Assembly (NCBI RefSeq): GCF_003862485.1
Contig: NZ_RRCM01000001.1
Location: 580,443-644,442, forward strand
Reading direction: 5' to 3'
From: Lachnoanaerobaculum orale
Lineage (GTDB): Bacteria; Bacillota; Clostridia; Lachnospirales; Lachnospiraceae
Length of the DNA: 64,000 nucleotides
Part shown: positions 26,044-35,672 of the stretch, piece after piece
How the letters are laid out: each line of letters opens with the position of its first letter
How positions within the stretch are numbered: position 1 is the first letter of the stretch
Notes under the pieces: generated by a model
Database searches by the model: none
What the model saw: the letters and a program-made list of their open reading frames with translations, nothing else
What the model was told of the DNA's origin: nothing
Program-made: the position numbers and the translations under genes

Positions 26044-27273
26044 ATGAATACAAACCGGATTATTATTCATGTGGATATGGATGCCTTCTACGCTTCAGTA
26101 GAGATGAGGGATGATAAAACTCTTATAGGTAAGCCGCTTATTATAGGTTCTATGCCAAGTGAGAGGGGTGTTGTTGCAACCTGTAATTATGAAGCCAGAA
26201 AATACGGTATACGCTCAGGTATGAATATTAAGGAGGCATTTAATCGTTGTCCTAAGGGGATTTTCAAGCATCCGAATTTTGATAAGTATAGGGCGGTATC
26301 AAACAGCCTGCATAAAATACTTGAAAGCTATACCGATATAACGGAGTATATTGCACTTGATGAGGGTTATCTTGATCTGACAGAGAAGGTATCTTCGTGG
26401 GAGGAAGCCGGAAAAATAGGATTTGAGATCAAAAAAAGGGTAAGGGAGGAGCTATCTCTTACCTGTTCTGTAGGTTTGGCATATTCAAAGACCGCAGCAA
26501 AGACAGCAAGTGAAGAGAAAAAGCCTGACGGATATTTTGAAATAAAGACAAGAGAAGATTTTGTAAACCTTGTAATTGACAGGAATGTGAGAGCATTGTA
26601 TACAGTGGGCAAAATGACTGCAGGGAAGCTTCATATGTATGGGGTAGATACTGTGAGAGATTTACAGGAAAAGTCGGATTTTGTAAAAAAATTCATGGGC
26701 AAACAGGGAGAATATCTTGTTGATCTGGCTTTCGGATATGATAACAGAAAGGTAATACCCTACAAACAGGAGGATGCCAAGTCAATCAGTAAGGAATTTA
26801 CGTTTCAAAAGGACGTATCAAGCTTTAAACTTTTGGACGATGTGCTTTTTATTTTGTCTTTTCGTGTAGAGGAAAGAGCAAAAAGACTTGGACTCTACGG
26901 AGAGGGAGTTTCTCTTAAAATCACCTATTCCAATATGAAGAGTATCACAAGGTCAATGCTTGTAGATGAATGTAGCAATGATGCTTATACAATATACGAG
27001 AGTGCAAGTATGCTCTTAAAGAATGTGAAAAAGGGTGAGATAAGGCTTATAGGAACGGGAATATATCATCTGAGAGAGGAAGAGGGCAGGCAGCTTAGCT
27101 TTAACGATATTTTTTCCGGAGAGCGTTATATTATAAGCAAAAAAGTGGAGGATAGGTGGCGTGAACTGAAAAATTATTATAAAATAGATTTTGATGAGAT
27201 AAAAAATTCATCAAACAGGCTTAAGACTTATGAATATATAGAAAAAATGAGAGAAGTTATGGAGTCTATGTAA
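26044..27273 (+). CDS. dinB: DNA polymerase IV (Y family)
   Basis: 409 residues. The catalytic acidic residues are kept in HVDMDAFYASVE and LDEGYLDLT (family consensus IDEAYLD), and the palm-thumb region (SVGLAYSKTAAKTASEEKKP) is normal. The little-finger domain is complete (about 240-350). It performs translesion synthesis. The gene starts 1 base after the lipoprotein stop; the ribosome site is weak, so coupling is likely. No LexA box was seen. Confidence 0.92.
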   Translation: MNTNRIIIHVDMDAFYASVEMRDDKTLIGKPLIIGSMPSERGVVATCNYEARKYGIRSGMNIKEAFNRCPKGIFKHPNFDKYRAVSNSLHKILESYTDITEYIALDEGYLDLTEKVSSWEEAGKIGFEIKKRVREELSLTCSVGLAYSKTAAKTASEEKKPDGYFEIKTREDFVNLVIDRNVRALYTVGKMTAGKLHMYGVDTVRDLQEKSDFVKKFMGKQGEYLVDLAFGYDNRKVIPYKQEDAKSISKEFTFQKDVSSFKLLDDVLFILSFRVEERAKRLGLYGEGVSLKITYSNMKSITRSMLVDECSNDAYTIYESASMLLKNVKKGEIRLIGTGIYHLREEEGRQLSFNDIFSGERYIISKKVEDRWRELKNYYKIDFDEIKNSSNRLKTYEYIEKMREVMESM

Positions 27274-27307
27274 CAAAAGACTCAAAACATATAAGAAAGG
27301 ATCATAT

Positions 27308-28849
27308 ATGAGAACTTTTGATGAGCAGGCTATAGTTTCTATAGCACCTAATGCGAATGCGGTTTCAAACGGCAGAAAGCTGTCATCAGGAAACAGTTTT
27401 GTAAAAAGAATGAAGTCGGCTGATGACAGTCTTTATTTTGGTGAGTGCAAAGGAAGTGGAAAGAGCAATTATAATGTTTCCATAGACTTTGAAAAAGAGG
27501 GTGAACCGGTATTTCGATGTTCTTGTCCAAGCAGACAGTTTCCATGCAAACATTCTATAGGCTTGATGTTTGAGATGAAAGAGGGCAAGAGCTTTGAAAC
27601 GGCTGAGATTCCTCAGGATATTTTGGATAAGAGAGAAAAGATAGAGGCAAGAGAAAAGAAAAAGGCCGAGAAGGAAATTGAAAAGGAGAAAAATCCTGAC
27701 AAGCCGAAAAAAACAAGTACAGCCTCAAAAGCGGCTAAAACAAAGAAGATAAAGAAGCAGATTGAGGGCTTGGATCTGTTAAAAGATGTTATGAGTCAAA
27801 TAACAGGTTCAGGTGTGGCAGCTTGCGTGGATAAAGCATTTGATAAAAAATATGATGAACTGGCAAAACAGTTGGGAGATTACTATTTGTCGGGAGTACA
27901 GATAATATTTAAAAGATTTTTAAAATCTCTAAGAACGATAAAAAATGATTTGTTTATAGAAGAAATAATAAATGATTATCCTAAGAGCTATATAGATGAG
28001 TTAAGAAACGACTATCCAAATGACTATGTTGAGGAGTATTTGTTGTCTTTAGCGGTAAAGGAGCTAACAAAGCTTAGATATATCGAAAAGAGAGCAAGGG
28101 ATTACCTTAATAAAAAGCTTGAAAGTGATTCTACCGACCCTGATGATAATATACTCTATGAGGCACTTGGCGGAGTATGGAAGCTTGAAGAACTTGGAGA
28201 AACAGGTCTTAAAAAGGAAAATGTATCAATTGCGGAGTTAAGCTTTATATCGGAATATGATGATGTAAAAGCAGAGTATATAGATAAAGGCTATTGGATA
28301 GATCTTGATACAGGAGATATAAATTATACAGCCAATTATTGCCCACTAAAAGCAAAGAAATATATTCAAAGAGATGACAGCTTCTTTGGTAAAAAGTTTA
28401 TTGAAAAGCTGTATTTCTATCCTGCAAATGAGGGAGAAAACAGAAGAATCCGTTATGAGAGCGGCAGAGATGAAGATTTGGACATAGATGATATTAAAAA
28501 AATAAGAAGTTTTGCAAAGAAGAACATAACAGAGTTTTTAAAGCCTGCTAAAAATATATTGAAGGCTACTTTATCAGATAATGCTTATGGGGTACTTTTT
28601 GAGTTTGCAAAGATAGGTACAAACGGCAGTGATGTTGTAGCAGAGGATAAAGAAGGAAAGCAGATTTTACTAAGGGCTATGACTAAGGATAAAACAGCTA
28701 TGGACGCAATATTCGGACTTCCAAGTAAAGACTATCTTAAAAATCAGGTGTTATTCGGACTGGCACATTATGACTCGATGCTGAAGCAGATTTGTGTAGA
28801 GCCAAGAAGTATTATCACGGAAAACGAAATACTCAGATTGGCATATTAA
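27308..28849 (+). CDS. SWIM zinc-finger protein
   Basis: 513 residues. Residues 74-85 hold the SWIM motif CSCPSRQFPCKH (CxCxnCxH), which chelates zinc and mediates DNA or protein binding. The segment before it (SNGRKLSSGNSF, LYFGECKGSG) is also usual in this family. A Lys/Glu-rich coiled region follows at 100-150, then a mostly helical body. It opens a five-gene run with HEAT-like, MoxR, DUF5682 and vWA genes, a combination found widely in bacteria. Confidence 0.85.
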   Translation: MRTFDEQAIVSIAPNANAVSNGRKLSSGNSFVKRMKSADDSLYFGECKGSGKSNYNVSIDFEKEGEPVFRCSCPSRQFPCKHSIGLMFEMKEGKSFETAEIPQDILDKREKIEAREKKKAEKEIEKEKNPDKPKKTSTASKAAKTKKIKKQIEGLDLLKDVMSQITGSGVAACVDKAFDKKYDELAKQLGDYYLSGVQIIFKRFLKSLRTIKNDLFIEEIINDYPKSYIDELRNDYPNDYVEEYLLSLAVKELTKLRYIEKRARDYLNKKLESDSTDPDDNILYEALGGVWKLEELGETGLKKENVSIAELSFISEYDDVKAEYIDKGYWIDLDTGDINYTANYCPLKAKKYIQRDDSFFGKKFIEKLYFYPANEGENRRIRYESGRDEDLDIDDIKKIRSFAKKNITEFLKPAKNILKATLSDNAYGVLFEFAKIGTNGSDVVAEDKEGKQILLRAMTKDKTAMDAIFGLPSKDYLKNQVLFGLAHYDSMLKQICVEPRSIITENEILRLAY

Positions 28850-28860
28850 GGGAGGCTATT

Positions 28861-29694
28861 ATGAATTTGGATATTTTATATAAATTACAGGAACAATTAA
28901 GAAACAGTGTAATTACAGGCAGCTCTCTTATAAAGGAAGACTTCAGACTGAAAAAATGTGTAGATGATATGGAAGCACTTTCAAAGGCGGCGCCTGTGTT
29001 TGCTCAGATTAAAAAGCAGGCAGATGAGCTGTTTGTATGTGATGATCCGGGTGAGAAGACTTTGGATCTGCTTGCACTTGTGGATGCGGTTCTTGAAACT
29101 CAGGCAGGTATATATGAAACCGGTGAGCTTTCAGATATTGAAAAAAGCTGTGGAAGGGTCAATGGAAATTATTCTTATAAGATGCTTGAGCCTGTTATAA
29201 CTGCACTTACTACAACAGGAAGCGGAAGATGGGATATATTGGTGGAAGCCAGAAAAGAAAACCCTGATATATTCTTAGATTATAGAATATTGCCGAAGTT
29301 TATTGCAGGACTTGGAGACGGATACAGTGAGATCTCATTTGCGATCGGAAGATGGATCATGCAAAACGGAAAGATGATGGTAGAGCCGCTAAAAAGAGGC
29401 TTTGATCCGATGGGAAAGAGTGAGATGTATCTAAGATTTGATATTATCGCGGACCTCGCAAAAGAAGAGGAAAATGATTTTTATTTGTCTGTTATAAACG
29501 GTGAGGCAAGGAAAGATATAAGAAAGAGGGCTATAAGGTCTTTGATGTATAGTGAAGATAATATAGACTTTTTGATTGAACTTGCAAAAACATCCGATAG
29601 AGCAAGTAAAACCGATGCTATAGAGACTTTAAAGACATTTAATAATGAAAAGGCGATCGAATTTTTAAAAACTGTAGAAGTTAAGAAGAAATAA
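28861..29694 (+). CDS. HEAT-repeat-like helical protein
   Basis: 277 residues, all-helical. The C-terminal half has HEAT-like units (DIRKRAIRSLMYSEDNIDFLIELAKTS style repeats). GGGAGG precedes the ATG at 28861, and the longer frame starting inside the SWIM gene is not needed. In actinobacterial and cyanobacterial versions of the cluster this slot is filled by the larger DUF5691 protein; this one may be its shorter counterpart or a replacement. It is probably a scaffold for the MoxR-vWA complex. Confidence 0.65.
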   Translation: MNLDILYKLQEQLRNSVITGSSLIKEDFRLKKCVDDMEALSKAAPVFAQIKKQADELFVCDDPGEKTLDLLALVDAVLETQAGIYETGELSDIEKSCGRVNGNYSYKMLEPVITALTTTGSGRWDILVEARKENPDIFLDYRILPKFIAGLGDGYSEISFAIGRWIMQNGKMMVEPLKRGFDPMGKSEMYLRFDIIADLAKEEENDFYLSVINGEARKDIRKRAIRSLMYSEDNIDFLIELAKTSDRASKTDAIETLKTFNNEKAIEFLKTVEVKKK

Positions 29695-29706
29695 AAGGTG
29701 ATAGAT

Positions 29707-30792
29707 ATGAGCGAAGAATTACAAAGGCTTCCGGCGGAGGTCATGTTCCAAAAAGAAATAGATGCACTTATTGCGGCTGAAAAAAATCCTGTTCCTGTCG
29801 GGTGGAAGATGTCACCGAAATCCGTACTTACTTACATTATGGGCGGTGAGTGCAATGGTGTTAAAATAATACCGAAATACATAGGAAATAAGAGAATAGT
29901 CGAAATAGCAATAGCCACTTTGGTAACAGACAGAGCATTACTTCTGATAGGTGAGCCGGGTACTGCAAAGTCATGGTTGTCGGAGCATCTATGCGCCGCT
30001 ATAAACGGTAACTCAACCTGTGTTATACAGGGAACTGCAGGAACTACAGAGGAGCAGATAAGATACTCATGGAATTATGCCATGCTTATAGCAGAAGGCC
30101 CAAGTGATAAGGCAATTATAAAGAGTCCTGTTTTTGAGGCTATGGAAGAAGGTAAGATTGCCAGATTTGAAGAGATATCACGTTGTGCCTCCGAGGTACA
30201 GGATGCCCTTATTTCAATTCTCTCCGAAAAGAGAATTTCTATTCCGGAACTTGGTAAGGACAGTGCGGCTAAGAAGGGATTTTCCATAATAGCTACAGCA
30301 AATACCAGAGACCGCGGTGTAAATGACATGAGTGCAGCTCTAAAGAGAAGATTTAATATAGTGGTGCTTCCAAGTCCGAATACTCTTGAAGAGGAGATGG
30401 ATATAGTAAAGACCAGAATCGAGAAGCTTTCAGAAGGTATGGCATTGCTTTCAAAGGTGCCTGAGGCTGAGGTAATAAAGAAGGTTTGTACAATATTCAG
30501 AGAGCTTAGACAGGGTGAGACACTTGACGGAAAGCAAAAAATCAAGTCTACAGCAAATGTACTTTCTACCGCAGAGGCTATATCCTTACTTACAAACAGT
30601 ATGTCTTTGGCAGGCAGCTTCGGAGACGGTGAGATAAGTGATGCGGACCTTGCAGCAGGACTTCAAGGTGCAATAGTAAAGGAAGATTCCAAAGACTCAA
30701 AAGTTTGGGAAGAGTACCTTGAGAATATAATGAAAAAGCGCGGAAAAGAGTGGATTGGACTCTACAATGAATGTAGGATGCTCAATGGCTAG
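29707..30792 (+). CDS. MoxR-family AAA+ ATPase
   Basis: 361 residues. Walker A GEPGTAKS (82-89), Walker B with FEEISR, sensor 1 ATANTRD and the arginine region ALKRRFN are all kept. MoxR ATPases act as chaperones that mature or remodel a partner, usually with a vWA protein, which is encoded two genes downstream. The ATG at 29707 follows AAGGTG by 6 bases, better than the GTG at 29698. It is probably hexameric and cytoplasmic. Confidence 0.9.
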   Translation: MSEELQRLPAEVMFQKEIDALIAAEKNPVPVGWKMSPKSVLTYIMGGECNGVKIIPKYIGNKRIVEIAIATLVTDRALLLIGEPGTAKSWLSEHLCAAINGNSTCVIQGTAGTTEEQIRYSWNYAMLIAEGPSDKAIIKSPVFEAMEEGKIARFEEISRCASEVQDALISILSEKRISIPELGKDSAAKKGFSIIATANTRDRGVNDMSAALKRRFNIVVLPSPNTLEEEMDIVKTRIEKLSEGMALLSKVPEAEVIKKVCTIFRELRQGETLDGKQKIKSTANVLSTAEAISLLTNSMSLAGSFGDGEISDADLAAGLQGAIVKEDSKDSKVWEEYLENIMKKRGKEWIGLYNECRMLNG

Positions 30793-30801
30793 GAGGCAGC
30801 C

Positions 30802-33030
30802 ATGAAAACTTTTGGAATTAGACATTTTTCACCTGCAGGTGCATATTTTCTAAGACAGTTTTTGGATGAAGTAAAGCCTTCACTTGTGCTTATAGAGGGA
30901 CCGGCGGATTTTGACTTTTTGATAGAGGATATTGTATCAAAAAAACTTGTTCCTCCGTTTGCCATTATGGCATATACAAAGGAAGCACCTATTGACACAA
31001 TTCTCTATCCGTTTGCAGAATATTCGCCGGAGTATCAGGCAATTCTTTGGGCAAGGGAAAATAATACGGAATGTCATTTTTTTGACTTGGAATCCGATAT
31101 TATTTTGGAACTTGAAAAAAGGGATGATGAAACTAAAGATGAAGAGATTATCTCAGAAACAAATCCGAAGAAAAGTATTGAAACGGATATGGAAGTTTTT
31201 TGGGAAAGAACCTTGGAGCAGAGTGAGGATATGCAGGCCTATAGAGCCGGCAGTGCTTTGCTTGGAGAAAGCATAAGAAAAGATACAAATGCAGATGACA
31301 AATCCTTTATAAGAGATATAGTCCGTGAAAGCTTTATGAAAAGAAAGATAAAGGAATATATAGAAAAGGGATTTGATACTGAAAAAATAGTGGCTATAAC
31401 AGGTGCTTTTCATACATCAGCTATTGAAAGTCTCGAAGGAGCAATGTCCGATAAGGAATATAAGGCATTGGTAAGAAGAGAATCCAATGTCACATTGATG
31501 CCGTATTCTTACTACAGACTTAGTAAAAGAACCGGTTATGGTTCGGGAAATGCGGCACCGGCGTATTATGAGTTACTTTGGCAGGGATTTTTAAACGGTG
31601 ATATTACTTATCATGAAAGAAAGTATCTGAGCAGTTTGGCAAAGTATATGAGAGAGCATGGCGGAATCGTTTCATCCGCTCAGGTAATAGAGGCGACAAG
31701 GCTTGCAAGAGAACTTGCTGTTATTCGTGGAGGCTCTGTTCCCACACTTGAAGATTTAAAGGATGCAAGTATTACCTGTATGGGTGGTGGAAGTTTCGGT
31801 GAGATGGCAATGGGCTTTGCAGAGACCGATATAGGAAAAAAGATAGGCAGTGTTCCACAGGATGCTATGCAGACTTCTATACAAAGCGACTTTACTTCTA
31901 AACTTAAGCAGTTAAAGCTTGAAAAATATAAGGAACTTGTAGCAACACCATTGCAGCTTGATTTAAGAGAAAACTTAAGAGTGAAGTCAAAGGAGAGTGC
32001 TTTTCTTGATTTAAACAGATCATTTTTCTTGTACAGGCTTGTTGTACTTGGAATAGATTTTGCTAAGATAAAAAGAAGCAGTCAGGATAATGCAACCTGG
32101 GCCGAGAACTGGATACTTCAGTGGACACCGGAGGCAGAAATACAGATAGTTGAAAGTGTATTAAAGGGAGACACTATAGCGGATGCTGTAGCTTTTGTAT
32201 TGAGCGAAAGGCTCCTTGAGGCTACGAAGATATCTGAAATAGCGGATGTTATAGAAGATGCGTTTAATTGCGGACTTCCTAAGATAGTTGAGGGTGCGAA
32301 AAGAAGTCTTGATGAGACGGCAAACGGTGCAATAGCTATGTGTGATATTGCGGATACCGTGAGCAAACTTTCAAATATGATTTCATTCGGTGATATCAGA
32401 AAACTGGACAGAGAACCTCTGATACCTATTGTAAAAAGACTTTGTATCAGAGCTTCACTTATGCTTGTCGGGGAGTCGGCTTGTGATGATATAGCGGCAG
32501 CTGCATTGGCGGAGGACATTCAAAAAATACATAATGTTTTTATGTTACAGGACTTTTTGGATGAGAGCCTTTGGTTTGATAAGCTTATAGAACTCTCAAA
32601 TAGAGATGATTTGAATACAAAAATCTCAGGACTTGCTACAGCAATACTGCTTGATGCAGGTAAGATAGATGAGCCGACTCTTAGAAAAGAGGTATCAAGA
32701 CGACTTTCTGTAGGTATGCCTGCAGAACTTGGTGCAAACTGGTTTGCCGGTCTGTCTATGAGAAATCATTATGCTCTTATAGGGAGACTTACACTTTGGG
32801 AAAGCCTTAGTGAGTATCTGGATACTTTGGATGAAGAGGAATTCAGACGTTCGGCAGTTTTTTTAAGAAGAGCTTTTGTAGAGTACAGCGCTAAGGAAAA
32901 AGATATGATTGCCGAAAATCTTGGTGAAATATGGGGACTCAATGCTCAGGAAGTAAGTGAAATAATAAACTCTGAGATAAAGGAAGTAGACACGGAGATT
33001 CTCGAAGACTTTGATTTTGGAGACTTTTAG
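30802..33030 (+). CDS. DUF5682 family protein
   Basis: 742 residues. The N-terminal pattern FGIRHFSPAGA, LVLIEGPADFD, PPFAIMAY, YPFAEYSPEYQA and GAFHTSAIES is that of DUF5682 proteins, which occur with MoxR, vWA and SWIM genes. The RH..., EGP and FHTS spacing recalls the TraB/TIKI/ChaN superfamily, so the N-terminal half may be an enzyme; that relation is inferred. The rest is helical (about 350-742). It is 9 bases after the MoxR stop and 9 bases before the vWA start. Confidence 0.85.
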   Translation: MKTFGIRHFSPAGAYFLRQFLDEVKPSLVLIEGPADFDFLIEDIVSKKLVPPFAIMAYTKEAPIDTILYPFAEYSPEYQAILWARENNTECHFFDLESDIILELEKRDDETKDEEIISETNPKKSIETDMEVFWERTLEQSEDMQAYRAGSALLGESIRKDTNADDKSFIRDIVRESFMKRKIKEYIEKGFDTEKIVAITGAFHTSAIESLEGAMSDKEYKALVRRESNVTLMPYSYYRLSKRTGYGSGNAAPAYYELLWQGFLNGDITYHERKYLSSLAKYMREHGGIVSSAQVIEATRLARELAVIRGGSVPTLEDLKDASITCMGGGSFGEMAMGFAETDIGKKIGSVPQDAMQTSIQSDFTSKLKQLKLEKYKELVATPLQLDLRENLRVKSKESAFLDLNRSFFLYRLVVLGIDFAKIKRSSQDNATWAENWILQWTPEAEIQIVESVLKGDTIADAVAFVLSERLLEATKISEIADVIEDAFNCGLPKIVEGAKRSLDETANGAIAMCDIADTVSKLSNMISFGDIRKLDREPLIPIVKRLCIRASLMLVGESACDDIAAAALAEDIQKIHNVFMLQDFLDESLWFDKLIELSNRDDLNTKISGLATAILLDAGKIDEPTLRKEVSRRLSVGMPAELGANWFAGLSMRNHYALIGRLTLWESLSEYLDTLDEEEFRRSAVFLRRAFVEYSAKEKDMIAENLGEIWGLNAQEVSEIINSEIKEVDTEILEDFDFGDF

Positions 33031-33039
33031 GAGATATAA

Positions 33040-34218
33040 ATGGATACAAATGACAGACTGAGGCGATGGAGACTGATACTTGGTTCTGAAGCACAAAAAA
33101 GAATGGAAGGTATGGGAGACGGACCGGATTTAAGTCAGGAAGATTTTATGATGGATACGGCACTTGATGCCATCTATAACAGGGATATGAAATTCGGCTT
33201 CGGAGGAGGAGCCGGGAAAGGCGCATCAAGTCCACAGATAAGCAGATGGCTTGGGGATGTGAGAACACTTTTTGATAAGGACATTGTAAAGATAATTCAG
33301 TCAGATGCTATGGAAAGATGCGGATTAAAGCAGCTGATATTTGAACCTGAGCTTCTTGAAAATATAGAGCCGGATATGCATATGGCAAGTATGATACTTA
33401 CCCTAAAGGATCAGATACCGAAACAGAGTAAGGAAAATGCCAGAGAGTTTATAAGAAAAATAGTGGAGCAGATAAATGCGCTGCTTGAAACAGATTTAAA
33501 AAGGGCGGTTACGGCAAGTATAAACAGAAAGTTACATTCTCCTATTCCTTCCGCATCAGCACTTGATTTTCAGACTACGATAAGAAAGGGTATCAAAGAC
33601 TACAATACAAAGTTAAAGAAAATAATCCCTCAAAAGTATTATTTCTTTGAGAGAAGTGCAACAACCGCCGCCAATAAATATACTGTTATTTTGGATATTG
33701 ACCAAAGCGGTTCTATGGGAGAGTCGGTAATATATTCATCTATAATGAGCTGTATCCTGGCAAGTATGAGTGCTATAAAGACTAAGGTTGTGGCTTTTGA
33801 TACCAATATCGTGGATTTGAGTGAAAAATGTGAGGACCCTATTGATTTACTTTTCGGATTTACTCTCGGCGGTGGAACAGATATAGAAAAATCAATAAAG
33901 TATTGCACTAAATATATAGAGAACCCGAAGAAGACGATTTTCTTTTTGATTTCAGACCTTGAAGAGGGCGGAAACCGTGCAGGACTTCTCAGAAGATTGA
34001 CACAGATGAAGGAAGACGGTGTTATTGTGATTTGCCTGCTTGCCATATCAGACTCAGGCAAACCTTATTATGATGCAAATATGGCACAAAGAATTGCAAA
34101 TAACGGTATTCCCTGTTTTGCAGCCGCTCCGCAGATGTTGCCGAGGCTCTTAGAAAAGGCGATGAAAAATGAGGATATGAGTGAGTTTACCACAGGTAAA
34201 TTCGGTGTGGAAAAATAA
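33040..34218 (+). CDS. vWA protein of the MoxR-DUF5682 module
   Basis: 392 residues: a helical N-terminal 210 residues and a vWA domain with MIDAS D221-x-S223-x-S225, the Thr in GGGTDIE and the Asp in LISDLEEGG, all intact. Such vWA proteins act with MoxR ATPases. AGGAG precedes the ATG. The stop is 12 bases before the lipoprotein gene. It is the third vWA protein in the window and unlike the two Ter-cluster ones in its N-terminal part. Confidence 0.88.
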   Translation: MDTNDRLRRWRLILGSEAQKRMEGMGDGPDLSQEDFMMDTALDAIYNRDMKFGFGGGAGKGASSPQISRWLGDVRTLFDKDIVKIIQSDAMERCGLKQLIFEPELLENIEPDMHMASMILTLKDQIPKQSKENAREFIRKIVEQINALLETDLKRAVTASINRKLHSPIPSASALDFQTTIRKGIKDYNTKLKKIIPQKYYFFERSATTAANKYTVILDIDQSGSMGESVIYSSIMSCILASMSAIKTKVVAFDTNIVDLSEKCEDPIDLLFGFTLGGGTDIEKSIKYCTKYIENPKKTIFFLISDLEEGGNRAGLLRRLTQMKEDGVIVICLLAISDSGKPYYDANMAQRIANNGIPCFAAAPQMLPRLLEKAMKNEDMSEFTTGKFGVEK

Positions 34219-34230
34219 GGAGATAAGAAA

Positions 34231-34944
34231 ATGAGAAAATTATTTATTATGACACTTGGATTATATTGTGCAGTTGCACTTATGGGATGCAAAGCCGATG
34301 CTGCAAAAACTTCAGAGTCTAAGACCGCTATAGAGTCACAGACAAGTTCTGTTGCAACTACAGATACAAGTGTTGCACAGAGCGGTGAAGATGCTCCGGT
34401 TGTCGGCGGTTGGAGTATAAACGAGAAGCTTTCACCAAGTGATAACAGTGATGCAATGAGAGCCTTTGATATGGCCGTCAAGAATTTGGAAGGTTATTCA
34501 TATGAGGTTGTAGCCGTACTTGGCTCACAGACTGTATCGGGAACAAATTATTCATATCTTTGTAAAGGGATAGCAGTGACACCTGATGCCAAAGCGGAAT
34601 ATGCTGTTGTCAATGTATATGAGGATTTAAGTGGAAATTCAAAGATCACAGGAAGTTTGGAACTGTTGGAAGGTAAAGAAGGCTGGGAGTACAATGAAGG
34701 AAGTGCAAAGTTGGAGGATAATGCCGATGCCAAGACAGCTTTTGATAAGTCTCTTGAGGCCTTGGCAGGTGCAAACTATGAGCCTATAGCCTATATAGGT
34801 AAAAAGGACAATTCATATGCTATACTTGCAAAGATTTCAACAGAGGGTTCCGATTCACAGACAACAATATCAATGGTTTATGTAACTTCTACAGATTCCG
34901 GAGCGATGATTGATGATATCAAGGATGTGGATATATCTATGTAG
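34231..34944 (+). CDS. Lipoprotein with two tandem similar domains
   Basis: 237 residues. Lipoprotein signal with lipobox LMGC (Cys20), a short Ser/Thr-rich linker, then two similar halves. SDAMRAFDMAVKNLEGYSYEVVAVLGSQ in the first half corresponds to ADAKTAFDKSLEALAGANYEPIAYIGKK in the second, with GWSINEKL matching GWEYNEGS ahead of each. The fold may be cystatin-like. Its position suggests it is part of the MoxR-vWA operon, perhaps its surface partner. Confidence 0.72.
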   Translation: MRKLFIMTLGLYCAVALMGCKADAAKTSESKTAIESQTSSVATTDTSVAQSGEDAPVVGGWSINEKLSPSDNSDAMRAFDMAVKNLEGYSYEVVAVLGSQTVSGTNYSYLCKGIAVTPDAKAEYAVVNVYEDLSGNSKITGSLELLEGKEGWEYNEGSAKLEDNADAKTAFDKSLEALAGANYEPIAYIGKKDNSYAILAKISTEGSDSQTTISMVYVTSTDSGAMIDDIKDVDISM

Positions 34945-35013
34945 GATACAAAGTACCTAAGGAGCAAATAGAGTATCTTATAGGAGTTGTAAAATAAATA
35001 ATTAGGGGGAAAT

Positions 35014-35484
35014 ATGAATTTCAGATTTGCGAAAAGAGATGATTGCGCTTTAATACTTTATTTTATAAAGGAACTGGCGTCATATGAGAAAATGCTTGAT
35101 GAAGTGGTTGCTGATGAGAAGATTTTAGAAGAGTGGATTTTTGATAAGCAGAAAGCGGAAGTTGTTTTTGTAATGGAGAATGAAAAGGAAGTCGGGTTTG
35201 CACTTTTCTTTCACAACTTCTCTACATTCCTAGGCAGAGCGGGAATATATCTTGAGGATCTTTTTGTACTGCCTGAGTTTAGAGGAAGAGGATATGGTAA
35301 GGCTTTATTAAAGAAACTTGCCTCCATCGCTGTAGAGAGAGGCTGCGGCAGACTTGAGTGGTGGTGCCTTGACTGGAATAAGCCGAGCATTGACTTCTAC
35401 CTGTCTCTTGGTGCCGAGCCGATGTCGGACTGGACAACATACAGGATAACAGGGGATACATTAAAGAGGATGGCAGAATTATAA
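35014..35484 (+). CDS. GNAT family N-acetyltransferase
   Basis: 156 residues of the GNAT fold with the acetyl-CoA loop in LFVLPEFRGRGYGKALL and the late motif LDWNKPSIDFYLSLGAEP. The overall pattern fits the diamine/spermidine-like acetyltransferase group (SSAT-like), in which FRxxGxGxxLL and NxxxIxFYxxxGA are conserved. It is a single gene closed by a terminator. Confidence 0.85.
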   Translation: MNFRFAKRDDCALILYFIKELASYEKMLDEVVADEKILEEWIFDKQKAEVVFVMENEKEVGFALFFHNFSTFLGRAGIYLEDLFVLPEFRGRGYGKALLKKLASIAVERGCGRLEWWCLDWNKPSIDFYLSLGAEPMSDWTTYRITGDTLKRMAEL

Positions 35485-35505
35485 CTTAATGATAACTTGA
35501 AACAG

Positions 35506-35550
35506 GGTACTGTAAAATCTGATTTATAACGATTTTGCAGTACCTTTTTT
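35506..35550 (+). terminator. Intrinsic terminator
   Basis: GGTACTGTAAAATC pairs with GATTTTGCAGTACC (one G-U type mismatch) around an 11-base loop, followed by six T. Confidence 0.92.
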
Positions 35551-35672
35551 ATTTTAAATTATATAGGCAAAAAATCAGTGGTACAGGCGATATTAGACTA
35601 CTTTTACATAGTATTTATAACTTTGTTGTTATATAAGTAAATTAGTTTATTGTATAAAAATAAAGGAGGAAC

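Noticed and set aside
26044-27273. DinB as a member of the MoxR-vWA system
   Set aside because: It is one base after the lipoprotein gene and separate from the SWIM gene; a Y-family polymerase is an ordinary chromosomal gene and nothing ties it to the module.
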